Below are positions 1-9,033 of a stretch of 64,000 bases of DNA, piece after piece. Numbering within the stretch: position 1 is the stretch's first letter; the number at the start of each line of letters is the position of its first letter. Below the pieces are notes generated by a model. It was given only the letters and a program-made list of their open reading frames with translations, was not told where the DNA came from and made no database searches. Source of the DNA: an uncultured Pelagibacteraceae bacterium (GTDB lineage: Bacteria > Pseudomonadota > Alphaproteobacteria > Pelagibacterales > Pelagibacteraceae); assembly GCA_902552345.1 (NCBI GenBank), contig CACDGO010000002.1, positions 176,696-240,695 of the forward strand. Reading direction: 5' to 3'. The position numbers were made by a program, and so were the translations under genes.

Positions 1-144
1 AGATTTTCCTCCTCCGCCGCCTCCAGCGCCTCCTTGAGGTTTACAAGCCGCTAAAATTCCGCCGGCTGCCACTGCTCCGGCAACTTTAAAGAATTTACGT
101 CTTGAAGGAGATTTCTTTTTTATGATCTTTTTTTCTTTAGACAT
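1..144 (-). CDS. 5' part of a Tat-exported lipoprotein (possibly a substrate-binding protein), truncated by the window edge
   Basis: Not in the ORF track. Manual minus-strand translation from ATG at 144: MSKEKKIIKKKSPSRRKFFKVAGAVAAGGILAACKPQGGAGGGGGGKS. SRRKFFK twin-arginine motif, lipobox-like LAAC, Gly-rich linker. Function unknown from this fragment. Confidence 0.75.
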   Translation of the reverse strand, partial: MSKEKKIIKKKSPSRRKFFKVAGAVAAGGILAACKPQGGAGGGGGGKS

Positions 145-256
145 ATGTCCTCCCATTGTTAATTAACATCAAGATTTAAGCATAAACTCAAATCAGAGTC
201 TCGATATTTTTAAAACTTTTTTAAATTGAAAATTAAAGATTCAATCTATGAGTGTG

Positions 257-1213
257 TTAATTTACCTTATCTTTAGGCACTTTGCCTGAAAAAAAGTCTT
301 CAAGATTTTTTGTTGCTCGATAAGCCATGTCCCATCTAGTTCTTTTTGTTGCGCTTCCAAGATGAGGTAGTAAAAAAATATTTTTTAAACTTAAATACTC
401 TGGATGAATTTTAGGTTCACCGTTATATACATCTAAGCCATAGGCAAAAACAGTTCCATTTTTTAATGCTTCTATCATGGCATCGTCATCGACTATATCT
501 CCTCTAGCTGCATTACCTATGACGGTATTTTCTTTTAAATAACTTAAAGTTTCTCTGTTTACTAACTTTGTTGTTTCTGGAGTTGCTGGACAATTAATAG
601 ATAAAAATTCACTTTTTTCAAATAAGCTTTTTAAATCTTTATGATAGATCGCACCATCTTCTAATTCAGGTGAAAGTTTAGATCGGTTGTGATAGTGAAT
701 TTCCATATTAAAAGCTTTTGCTCTTTTAGCAACTGCTCTTCCTATTCTTCCCATTCCAAGTATTCCAAGACTTTTATTAGACATTTGCTTGCCTAATAAA
801 AAATCCCAAGACCACTTCCAACTTTGAGTTTCTGCGGCCAGCCGTCCCTCGTAAGCTTTTCTTGATGCTCCTAACAAAAGTAAAATCTGAATATCAGCAG
901 TTGCATCAGTCAATACATCTGGTGTATTTGTTACAGTAATGCCTCTTTCTTTTGCAGCTTTAATATCTATGTTTCCGAAACCTACCGCGCCATTAGCAAT
1001 TATTTTGATGGAGCTGGAGAGTTTAGATATTGTGTCGGCATTAATTGGGTCCGAAACAGAACTTAATATCCCATGAAAATTTTTAGAATTTTCTATAATT
1101 TCTTGAGGCTTATAAATCTTATCATCTTTATTTAAAGTAACTTCAAATAACTCTTTTAACTTCTCCTCATTTTCTTTGAGAAGTCTTCTTGTTACTAATA
1201 CTTTTTTTTTCAT
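257..1213 (-). CDS. D-2-hydroxyacid dehydrogenase (glyoxylate/hydroxypyruvate reductase-like)
   Basis: NAD-binding GMGRIGRAVAKRA, catalytic-region NAARGDIVDD and PHLGSAT motifs. Confidence 0.9.
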   Translation of the reverse strand: MKKKVLVTRRLLKENEEKLKELFEVTLNKDDKIYKPQEIIENSKNFHGILSSVSDPINADTISKLSSSIKIIANGAVGFGNIDIKAAKERGITVTNTPDVLTDATADIQILLLLGASRKAYEGRLAAETQSWKWSWDFLLGKQMSNKSLGILGMGRIGRAVAKRAKAFNMEIHYHNRSKLSPELEDGAIYHKDLKSLFEKSEFLSINCPATPETTKLVNRETLSYLKENTVIGNAARGDIVDDDAMIEALKNGTVFAYGLDVYNGEPKIHPEYLSLKNIFLLPHLGSATKRTRWDMAYRATKNLEDFFSGKVPKDKVN

Positions 1214-1214
1214 C

Positions 1215-2513
1215 TTAGAAGTTATTTAATTTATAAGGCTTTGGACCACCCGTAAACCAATCAAGTAGTTCTACTGTATGTATGATAGGTATTCTGGTAC
1301 CAGCAGAAATTTGTGTCATACATCCAATATTGCCGGTTGATATAAAGTCAGGTGAAATTTTCTCAATATTTTTCACTTTATTTTTCAAAAGCGTTTTAGC
1401 CATTTTTTGATGTAAAATATTATATGTTCCTGCAGATCCACAGCATAAATGACCTTCGGGTATATCTAATACTTCGTTACCAGTTTTTGAAATCAAATCT
1501 TTTGGTTGTTGATGAACTTTTTGACCATGCTGCATAGAGCAAGCTGAATGATAAGCTATTTTATACTTTTTATCGGAATTAACGTTGATATTTAATTTAA
1601 GATTTTCATCTAAATACTCGGTTATATCTTTTGTTAGTTCTGAAATCTTTTTAGCTTTTTTCTTTAAATTTTTATCATCTTTGAAAATATGACCATAGTC
1701 TTTTAAAGTAGTTCCACATCCAGATGTATTACTAATTATCGCATCTAAGCCGTTCTTAAGATATTCCTCATGCCAACTTTCAATATTTTTTTTAAAAGAG
1801 TCATGGGCTAATTTTTTCTTACCCAAATGATGGTTTAAAGATCCACAACAATTTATATCCGGCATAACAACAACTTCTACTTTGTGTCTATTCAAAAGTC
1901 TAATAGTTGCCTCATTTATCTCTGGTGAAATCACTCTTTGAACACATCCTGTTAAAAGAGCAACTCTTGAGATTTTTTTACCTTTATTAACTTCGTAAAC
2001 TTTTTTTTCTTTTAATTTTTTTCCTGGAATTTTATCTGGCATTAAATGTAATGCGTTCCTTAAAAATTTTGGAAATAAAAAGCTAAATGGCTTTATAATT
2101 TTTGATGAAATAGCCATTAATAAAAACATGTTTGGTCTTGGTAATACAAAAGAAAGAATGTTTCTAAATAATCTATCTAAAAAAGGTCTTTTATATGTTT
2201 CTTCAACATAATTTCGTCCATGATCAATCAAATGCATATAGTTTACACCTGAAGGGCAAGTAGTCATGCAAGCGTAACAAGATAAACAACTATCTATATG
2301 TTTTGCAATTTCTTTAGTAGCGGGTTTTTTATTTTCCAACATATCTTTAATTAGATAAATTCTGCCTCTTGGACCTTCTAATTCCTCCCCGTTAACTCCA
2401 TAAGTAGGGCACGTTGCGTTACACATTCCACAATGAACACATTTTCTTATTATTGTTTCACTTGTTTTATTATCTTTGTTTAAAAGTTGTTTATCTGTAA
2501 ATGAGGTCTGCAT
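1215..2513 (-). CDS. glcF: Glycolate oxidase iron-sulfur subunit
   Basis: Two 4Fe-4S motifs (CVHCGMCNATCPTYG, CLSCYACMTTCPSG), CCG domains, adjacent to glcE/glcD. Confidence 0.93.
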   Translation of the reverse strand: MQTSFTDKQLLNKDNKTSETIIRKCVHCGMCNATCPTYGVNGEELEGPRGRIYLIKDMLENKKPATKEIAKHIDSCLSCYACMTTCPSGVNYMHLIDHGRNYVEETYKRPFLDRLFRNILSFVLPRPNMFLLMAISSKIIKPFSFLFPKFLRNALHLMPDKIPGKKLKEKKVYEVNKGKKISRVALLTGCVQRVISPEINEATIRLLNRHKVEVVVMPDINCCGSLNHHLGKKKLAHDSFKKNIESWHEEYLKNGLDAIISNTSGCGTTLKDYGHIFKDDKNLKKKAKKISELTKDITEYLDENLKLNINVNSDKKYKIAYHSACSMQHGQKVHQQPKDLISKTGNEVLDIPEGHLCCGSAGTYNILHQKMAKTLLKNKVKNIEKISPDFISTGNIGCMTQISAGTRIPIIHTVELLDWFTGGPKPYKLNNF

Positions 2514-3773
2514 TTAAACTCCTGTATACATTTTTCCTGGGTTAAAAATTCTTTTTGGATCAAAACTCCTTTTTAATTTTTCACTTATTTTATACTTAAT
2601 TGGATCTATTGTAAAAATGTCTGCAGAAGCCTTCAGATCCTCTTCGATTTTAATGATTGTGCAATAACCATAATGTTTTTTCATAATTTGTTTAATTTCA
2701 TTAAGTATTTTACTATTTATCTCATTAAAAGCCATCCAAACTAAACTTCCTCCCCAATCGATAAAATAACTTACATCATTGCTTTTAAGCTTTTGAATAA
2801 TTTGCAATGTCTCACTTATTGGAGCGACTATTCTGAGTAAATTACTCTTTAAATTTTTAAAGACTTCTAAATTTTTCGTTCTATTCCAAAAAATCTTACT
2901 TTGTTCAGTATCTAAAATTGATACTTCATGACTTAAAAGACCAAGTTCTTTGGATAATCTATCAATTCTTTGATCTACTGAGTTTGCAGGGCCTTCAATT
3001 CTTAAAGCTGTTAAACCACCTTCATGATTAAGGTCGTTTAAAATAAAATTTTTTCCAAAATAATCTGGATAAAATACACCTCCAGATGGATCTGTTGAAG
3101 AAGAAAGAGATTTACCGAGGTAGCCTAGTGCTTTCTTAAGGTGAGGATTTTTTATTACCAAAGTTTTACTTGTTTCAGGTTTTGGTAAAACTTTTATTGA
3201 AAGCTCTGTTAGTATGGAGAGTGTTCCAAATGACCCTGACAACAATTTACATAAATCATATCCAGTAACATTTTTTACAACAGTCCCTCCAGATTTTATA
3301 GTTTCACCTTTTCCATTTAAACCTTGGAAACCTAATACGTGATCCCTAACACTACCAACTTTAAATCTTCTTGATCCCGCAAAATTACAAGAGACAACTC
3401 CACCAATTGAGCCGCTGTTACTTTCTCCAGTAAATAAATAACCAAAATCATTAGGTTCAAACGCTAATTGTTGATTATTTTTATCCAAATGCTCAACTAT
3501 TTCTTTTATTGGAGTTCCTGCTTTGACTTTTATATATAATTCCTCAGGTTTATATTCGATTATTCCGCTATAATTTGAAAGATCTAGAGTTTTTTCGGAT
3601 TGAAAATTTCTACCAATTTTATATTTGGATTTCAATCCATTAATCTCTAAAGGTATGTTTTTTCTGAAACAATTCTTTACTATTTCAACTATCTCTTCTC
3701 TAGACGATGGTTTAAAGACGTTTTGATTAAAATCTAGGGATGTCTGGGAATTTTGTTTTTCCTCCATGGACAT
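2514..3773 (-). CDS. glcE: Glycolate oxidase FAD-binding subunit
   Basis: FAD-linked oxidase (GSIGGVVSCNFAGSRR, GGTVVKNVTGYDLCKLLSGSFGTL). Start uncertain (3794, 3773 or 3767); all overlap the glcD 3' end. Confidence 0.9.
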   Translation of the reverse strand: MSMEEKQNSQTSLDFNQNVFKPSSREEIVEIVKNCFRKNIPLEINGLKSKYKIGRNFQSEKTLDLSNYSGIIEYKPEELYIKVKAGTPIKEIVEHLDKNNQQLAFEPNDFGYLFTGESNSGSIGGVVSCNFAGSRRFKVGSVRDHVLGFQGLNGKGETIKSGGTVVKNVTGYDLCKLLSGSFGTLSILTELSIKVLPKPETSKTLVIKNPHLKKALGYLGKSLSSSTDPSGGVFYPDYFGKNFILNDLNHEGGLTALRIEGPANSVDQRIDRLSKELGLLSHEVSILDTEQSKIFWNRTKNLEVFKNLKSNLLRIVAPISETLQIIQKLKSNDVSYFIDWGGSLVWMAFNEINSKILNEIKQIMKKHYGYCTIIKIEEDLKASADIFTIDPIKYKISEKLKRSFDPKRIFNPGKMYTGV

Positions 3774-5223
3774 GAACTCTTCCTTCCTCAGCACATTTTC
3801 TAAGTATTGGATACACTTTGCCTGGATTTAATAATGAATTAGGATCTAAAGCAGCTTTAATCGTTAATTGTTGCTGTATATCTTTATCGTTAAAAGCTTC
3901 ACACATTAATTCCCTTTTCTCTATTCCAACCCCATGTTCGCCTGTAAGTGCGCCACCTACTTGAACACAGTATTTGAGGATATCTGCTCCAAACTCCTCG
4001 CATTTTCTAAGAGATTCTTTATCATTTGCATCGAACATTATTAAGGGGTGAAGGTTCCCATCACCAGCGTGAAAGGCGTTAGCTACTGGTAAATTATATT
4101 TTTTAGACAATCTTGTGATTTCATTTAGAACTTCTGCTAATTTTCCTCTTGGTATTGAGCCATCCATACACATATAGTCAGGCGCTAAAACACCACAAGC
4201 TGGGAAAGCTGCTTTTCTTCCCGCCCAGAATTTTAATCTTTCCTCTTTTGTTTTATTAACTTTTAAGCTAGAGGAATTATTTTTTTCTGCAATTTCTTTT
4301 ACCTTTTGAATATAAGCTTCAACCTCATGCTCTTCACCATCAAATTCTATGATCATTATCGCTTCAGCGTCTGTTGGGTAACCGGCTTTAGAATAATCGT
4401 TAGTAGCTTTCGTTAAAGCCTTATCCATTATTTCGCAACCAGCAGGTATACAACCTTTGGCAATTATTTCCGCAACACAATTACCTGCATCCTCAATAGT
4501 TGGAAAACCTATCAAAGCTGCTTTCACAACCTCAGGAGACTTTAAAATTTTTACAGTGACCTCTGTGATTACTCCTAAAAGACCTTCTGAACCCGTCATT
4601 AAACCTAAAAAGTCATAACCTTCAGCATCCATCGCTTTACCCCCAAATCTAGTAATAGTGCCATCCATCAAAACTACTTCGATACCTAAAAGGTTATTTG
4701 TAGTAGCTCCATACTTCAAAGAATGAACACCGCCAGAATTTTCAGCAACGTTTCCACCAATCGAACAAGCAATTTGACTAGATGGATCTGGAGCGTAGTA
4801 AAAACCTTTATCTTGAACAGCATGAGTAATTGCTAAATTTGTTACACAAGGCTGGGTAACCACACATCTATTTTCGTAATCAATTTCAATAATTTTATTA
4901 AATTTTCCCATTGCCATTAAAACACAATCCTCTAAAGGCAAAGAACCGCCTGACAGTCCCGTTCCAGCTCCTCTTGGAACAACTTTAACTTTATTTTCAT
5001 TACAGTATTTTAAAATCCTACTAACTTCATCTACACTCTCAGGCATAACCACAACTAGAGGCATTTTTCTATACGCAGTCAAAGCGTCTGTTTCGAAAGG
5101 TTTTAGTTCATCAACATGATGAAGTACATTTTTAGAGTTTATAATTTCTTTAAGATCTGAAACAATTTTGTCTTTTTTAGACATAACCACTTTGTCAACT
5201 TTTGGCATTTGTAAACTACTCAT
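3727..5223 (-). CDS. glcD: Glycolate oxidase subunit, FAD-linked
   Basis: VVPRGAGTGLSGG FAD motif, HAGDGNLHP, GGALTGEHGVGIEK. Confidence 0.94.
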   Translation of the reverse strand: MSSLQMPKVDKVVMSKKDKIVSDLKEIINSKNVLHHVDELKPFETDALTAYRKMPLVVVMPESVDEVSRILKYCNENKVKVVPRGAGTGLSGGSLPLEDCVLMAMGKFNKIIEIDYENRCVVTQPCVTNLAITHAVQDKGFYYAPDPSSQIACSIGGNVAENSGGVHSLKYGATTNNLLGIEVVLMDGTITRFGGKAMDAEGYDFLGLMTGSEGLLGVITEVTVKILKSPEVVKAALIGFPTIEDAGNCVAEIIAKGCIPAGCEIMDKALTKATNDYSKAGYPTDAEAIMIIEFDGEEHEVEAYIQKVKEIAEKNNSSSLKVNKTKEERLKFWAGRKAAFPACGVLAPDYMCMDGSIPRGKLAEVLNEITRLSKKYNLPVANAFHAGDGNLHPLIMFDANDKESLRKCEEFGADILKYCVQVGGALTGEHGVGIEKRELMCEAFNDKDIQQQLTIKAALDPNSLLNPGKVYPILRKCAEEGRVHVHGGKTKFPDIPRF

Positions 5224-5231
5224 AATTAATC

Positions 5232-6395
5232 CTACTTAAGCATTTTTGAGATTTTTTCTAGTGCTTTTTGAATGTTATCCCTCGAAGCTGCAAAGCTAAA
5301 ACGAACGTAATCTGTAGATGTTTTTCCAAAAGCTGTTCCAGGTACAATTGCCACACCAGCCTCATGCATACATTTTTTTGAAAATTCCGATCCACTCATG
5401 CCTGTTCCTTTAACATTTGGAAAAGCATAAAATGCTCCTCCTGGCATGCTACACGTTACTCCTGGTAAATCATTTAATCCTTTGTGGATTAATTTTCTTC
5501 TTTGGTCAAATTTTTCCATCATGTGATAAATAGAGTCGTCGGGACCATCTAACGCTGCTATTCCAGCAAACTGAGAAGGTGCATTTACACAAGAAAAACT
5601 ATTTATTGCTAATTTGGTTACATGAGAAATTAATTTTTCTGGCCAAACACTCCAACCCATTCTCCAACCAGTCATAGAATAAGCTTTACTCCATCCGTCT
5701 AAAACTATTAATCTATCCTGTAAATCAGGATAATTAAAAAAAGTTGGCATTTCTTTTCCATCAAAAATTTGTCTACTATAAATTTCATCACTAAGGATTG
5801 TAACATGCGGATGTTTCTTTAAACCTTCTGCTAGAAAATCGATCGCTGGTTTTTCAACAAAACTTCCTGTCGGATTATTAGGATTAATCAAAATGACAAG
5901 GCGAGTCTTATCAGTAATTAAAGATAAAATTTTTTCAGGATCAAACTTTAAATCTTTCTCCTTCGTGAGGTCATATGGAATTGCTTTAGCGCCTGTATAA
6001 TTTATCATAGACTCATAAATTGGAAAACCAGGTGTTGGATGAACTATCTCAGCACCAGGTTCGCCAATCATTTGAATAGCAAAATACATTGTTGGTTTTC
6101 CTCCTGGCATAATCATAACTCTTTCGGGATCAATATCTTTTTTATAGAGACTCTTTATTTTTCGAGAAACTGCCTGCCTACATTCCGTGATACCATTAGC
6201 TAAAACATATCCATGATGTCCATCATCAATAGCTTTTTTCGCTGCATCCATAATATGTTGAGGCGTTTTAAAATCGGGTTGGCCAAGTCCTAAGTGAATC
6301 ATTTCTTTTCCTTGAGCCTCAAGTTTTTTAGCTTCAGCTAAAACACTAAATGCTGTTTCTGTTCCAAGCCTGTCTAAATTTTTTGCAATTTTCAT
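5232..6395 (-). CDS. Class I/II pyridoxal-phosphate aminotransferase
   Basis: NPNNPTGS, SDEIYSRQIFDG, DGWSKAYSMTGWRMGW PLP motif. Confidence 0.9.
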   Translation of the reverse strand: MKIAKNLDRLGTETAFSVLAEAKKLEAQGKEMIHLGLGQPDFKTPQHIMDAAKKAIDDGHHGYVLANGITECRQAVSRKIKSLYKKDIDPERVMIMPGGKPTMYFAIQMIGEPGAEIVHPTPGFPIYESMINYTGAKAIPYDLTKEKDLKFDPEKILSLITDKTRLVILINPNNPTGSFVEKPAIDFLAEGLKKHPHVTILSDEIYSRQIFDGKEMPTFFNYPDLQDRLIVLDGWSKAYSMTGWRMGWSVWPEKLISHVTKLAINSFSCVNAPSQFAGIAALDGPDDSIYHMMEKFDQRRKLIHKGLNDLPGVTCSMPGGAFYAFPNVKGTGMSGSEFSKKCMHEAGVAIVPGTAFGKTSTDYVRFSFAASRDNIQKALEKISKMLK

Positions 6396-6444
6396 TTTCT
6401 AAACCTAATATTTATTGACACTTTTGCAAACTAGTTTTTTTGCA

Positions 6445-7593
6445 TCACCTATAAGCAATTTTCGTTTTATTTAGCTCTTTTATGCTCTTGCATCCTAATA
6501 AAATCATATCTCTTCTTATTTCATCTCTCATTCTTGTAAGAATTTGCTCTACACCTTTCTGACCGCCTGCACCTAATGCAAATAAAAAACCTTTTCCAAA
6601 ACTACATGCCGTTGCTCCCAAAGAAAGTGCTTTAAGAACATGTGTTCCTCTTCTTATTCCGCCGTCTAAAATAATTTCTATTTTTCCTCCAACAGCATCT
6701 GCTATCGCTGGTAGTTGATCAAATGGAGATCTAGATCCATCAAGTTGTCTCCCCCCATGATTTGAAAGCATTATTGCAGATGCACCAATATCAACTGCCC
6801 TTTTTGCATCTTCAACTGACATTACTCCTTTTAAGGCAAAGGGACCTCCCCATTTTTTTACCACGTACTCAGCGTCTTTCCAGCTCATCGCGGGGTCGTA
6901 TTGCTCGTTGATATATTCCATAACTCCTTTTGCAATACTAGATCCTTTTTTTGTCCAGTGAGAAACATTGGCTAGTTGAAATTGTTCATGTGTCAAATAA
7001 TTGAATGCCCATTTAGGATGCATTGCAAAACTCATTAAACTTTTTAGAGTTAGTTTTGGAGGAGTGGTAAATCCCCATCTATGATCTCTTTCACGATTTC
7101 CTGCAACTACGGTATCAACAGTTAAGCACATAGCTTTAAACCCTGAACTTTTGCATCTATCAATAAGATTATCTGTAAGACCTTGATCTTTATGAATATA
7201 AAGCTGAAAAAGTTTTGGGCCGCCAGAAATATTCGCAATTTCCTCTATTGAGGAAGTTGCCATTGTGGACATACTGTAAAAAGTTCCAAATTTTTCTGCA
7301 GCTCTTGCTGAAGCTTTATCTCCATCATGGTGGTAAAGTCTTTGCATCGCTGTTGGTGACAAAAAAATTGGTAGATCAATTTTTTGACCGAAGACTTCAG
7401 TTGATAAATCTGGTTCACCTACGCTTGCTAAAATATTTGGAACTAAATCACACTTTAAAAAGGACTCAGTATTTCGCTTTAAAGTGGTTTCGTCGTCTGC
7501 TCCACCATCAATATAGTGAAAAATAGGTGCAGGTAAATTTTTTTTTGCTAATTTTCTAAAATCTTCAAAATTATAACAATCGTTTAAGTTCAT
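6445..7593 (-). CDS. FMN-dependent alpha-hydroxy-acid oxidase/dehydrogenase (LldD-like)
   Basis: SNHGGRQLDGSRSPFDQLP and DGGIRRGTHVLKALSLGA signatures. Confidence 0.9.
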   Translation of the reverse strand: MNLNDCYNFEDFRKLAKKNLPAPIFHYIDGGADDETTLKRNTESFLKCDLVPNILASVGEPDLSTEVFGQKIDLPIFLSPTAMQRLYHHDGDKASARAAEKFGTFYSMSTMATSSIEEIANISGGPKLFQLYIHKDQGLTDNLIDRCKSSGFKAMCLTVDTVVAGNRERDHRWGFTTPPKLTLKSLMSFAMHPKWAFNYLTHEQFQLANVSHWTKKGSSIAKGVMEYINEQYDPAMSWKDAEYVVKKWGGPFALKGVMSVEDAKRAVDIGASAIMLSNHGGRQLDGSRSPFDQLPAIADAVGGKIEIILDGGIRRGTHVLKALSLGATACSFGKGFLFALGAGGQKGVEQILTRMRDEIRRDMILLGCKSIKELNKTKIAYR

Positions 7594-7598
7594 TGTTA

Positions 7599-8102
7599 TT
7601 AAAAATTTTTAGAAAAGGTAATTTGTTGATTATCTGTGCCGGGATTTATATCTCCCCAATCATTATTTGATATGTGACTATAGCTATAACTTAACTTTGA
7701 ATTTTCAAAAATATCTAACCCAACTTTAATTTCACTTTTGAACTCTAAAACGCTCCCCAAATCTTTTCCATCTCCCTTTTCGTAATAACCAGGAGAAAAG
7801 CTTGGTAAAATTTTTAATGGTCCAACTCCATACTGACCCTCTATACCTGTATAAAAATATACTGAACTGTCGCCGGTAATAAAAGCGCCTGTAATAGGTT
7901 TAAAAGTTCCTAAAAGTGTATCTCTAAAAAGATCAGGATTTTTATGTTCAATGCCAAATAAAGAAGTTTGATCGTCTCCCTCTTCATCAATTACATCAAA
8001 AGTGCCAGTGTAAAATGATAAATTAGCGTTTCTTTCATCTGCTAAAGCTGGAAAAATAAAAGCAATTAAAAAGATTAATTTTATGTAAAATTTAATTTTC
8101 AT
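7599..8102 (-). CDS. PagL-like/acyloxyacyl hydrolase family outer-membrane protein (putative lipid A 3-O-deacylase)
   Basis: Signal peptide; C-terminal SYSHISNNDWGDINPGTDNQQITFSKNF resembles the PagL H-x-S-N...NPG motif. Start set at MKIKFYIK. Confidence 0.6.
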   Translation of the reverse strand: MKIKFYIKLIFLIAFIFPALADERNANLSFYTGTFDVIDEEGDDQTSLFGIEHKNPDLFRDTLLGTFKPITGAFITGDSSVYFYTGIEGQYGVGPLKILPSFSPGYYEKGDGKDLGSVLEFKSEIKVGLDIFENSKLSYSYSHISNNDWGDINPGTDNQQITFSKNF

Positions 8103-8146
8103 GATCAAAAAATACAACTAATTAGTTAATATGTACAGTTGGCAAT

Positions 8147-8515
8147 TTAAGCTTTTTTTGAGGATTTTCTTATAAAAAAAACAATAATTACTCCACCGAT
8201 AATAAGAGCTAAGTATGGTAAGCCCCATAGCAAAAAGTTATCTAAATTAAATTTTGGCTTATATAAAATCCAGTCTCCATATTTATCAGAAAGAAAACTA
8301 TAAATTTGCTCTTCTGTTTTTCCTTGCTCAATTAGGTCTTTAACGACCATTTTTAAAGTTAAAGCAAAATCAGAATTTGAGTCTGCTATTGATTGACCTT
8401 GGCAAACTAAACATCTCAAGTTTTTATGTATCTTGCTTTCCTCCACAAGCTCATTTGAATGTAGATTGATATTAATATTAAGAAAAAAAACTATAAGAAA
8501 AATTTTAAATTTCAT
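8147..8515 (-). CDS. ccmH: Cytochrome c-type biogenesis protein CcmH
   Basis: LRCLVCQGQSIADS CXXC motif, C-terminal TM, adjacent to ccmG. Confidence 0.92.
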   Translation of the reverse strand: MKFKIFLIVFFLNININLHSNELVEESKIHKNLRCLVCQGQSIADSNSDFALTLKMVVKDLIEQGKTEEQIYSFLSDKYGDWILYKPKFNLDNFLLWGLPYLALIIGGVIIVFFIRKSSKKA

Positions 8516-9033
8516 AAAGAATTTATTATATCCTTTATATAATTTATATCTTGATTATTTAGAGGTCCAATAAATTTTTTTAAAATCATTGTTTCATTAT
8601 TAACTAATATACTTTCTGGTATGCCATAAATTCCAAAATTGACTGATTGCTTTCCTGTCATATCTTTTGCCAGATCATTATATGGATTTCCTAGCTCATT
8701 TAAAAATTTAGATGCATTAATTTTTTTATCTTTAAAGTTAACTCCCAAAATCTTTAAATTTTTTTCTTTTGACAATTGCATTAAATAGGGGTGTTCTACT
8801 CTGCATGGAGCACACCACGATGCCCAAAAATTAATAAGCGTGTAATCATTTTTTTTTAAATCCTCATTAGTATAAATATTTTTTTCATGAAAACTTTTTA
8901 AATTGAATTTTGTTAATTTCTTACCTACTAGATAGTCAGTGCTATAATTAGTTTCTCTATTCAATGAGTTGTAAAATACAAAAAAAACAAAAATGAATAG
9001 TAAAACTATTGAAGATCTAATTATTTTTTGCAT
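8512..9033 (-). CDS. ccmG: Thiol:disulfide interchange protein CcmG/DsbE
   Basis: NFWASWCAPCRVEHP thioredoxin motif; operon context. Confidence 0.92.
   Translation of the reverse strand: MQKIIRSSIVLLFIFVFFVFYNSLNRETNYSTDYLVGKKLTKFNLKSFHEKNIYTNEDLKKNDYTLINFWASWCAPCRVEHPYLMQLSKEKNLKILGVNFKDKKINASKFLNELGNPYNDLAKDMTGKQSVNFGIYGIPESILVNNETMILKKFIGPLNNQDINYIKDIINSL

Noticed and set aside
145-256. Possible riboswitch near the glycolate cluster
   Set aside because: Looked for glycine- or SAM-riboswitch-like conserved cores here and in other spacers; none recognisable by eye.
7215-7526. 103-aa plus ORF antisense to the LldD-like gene
   Set aside because: Antisense shadow; no start-site context or motif.
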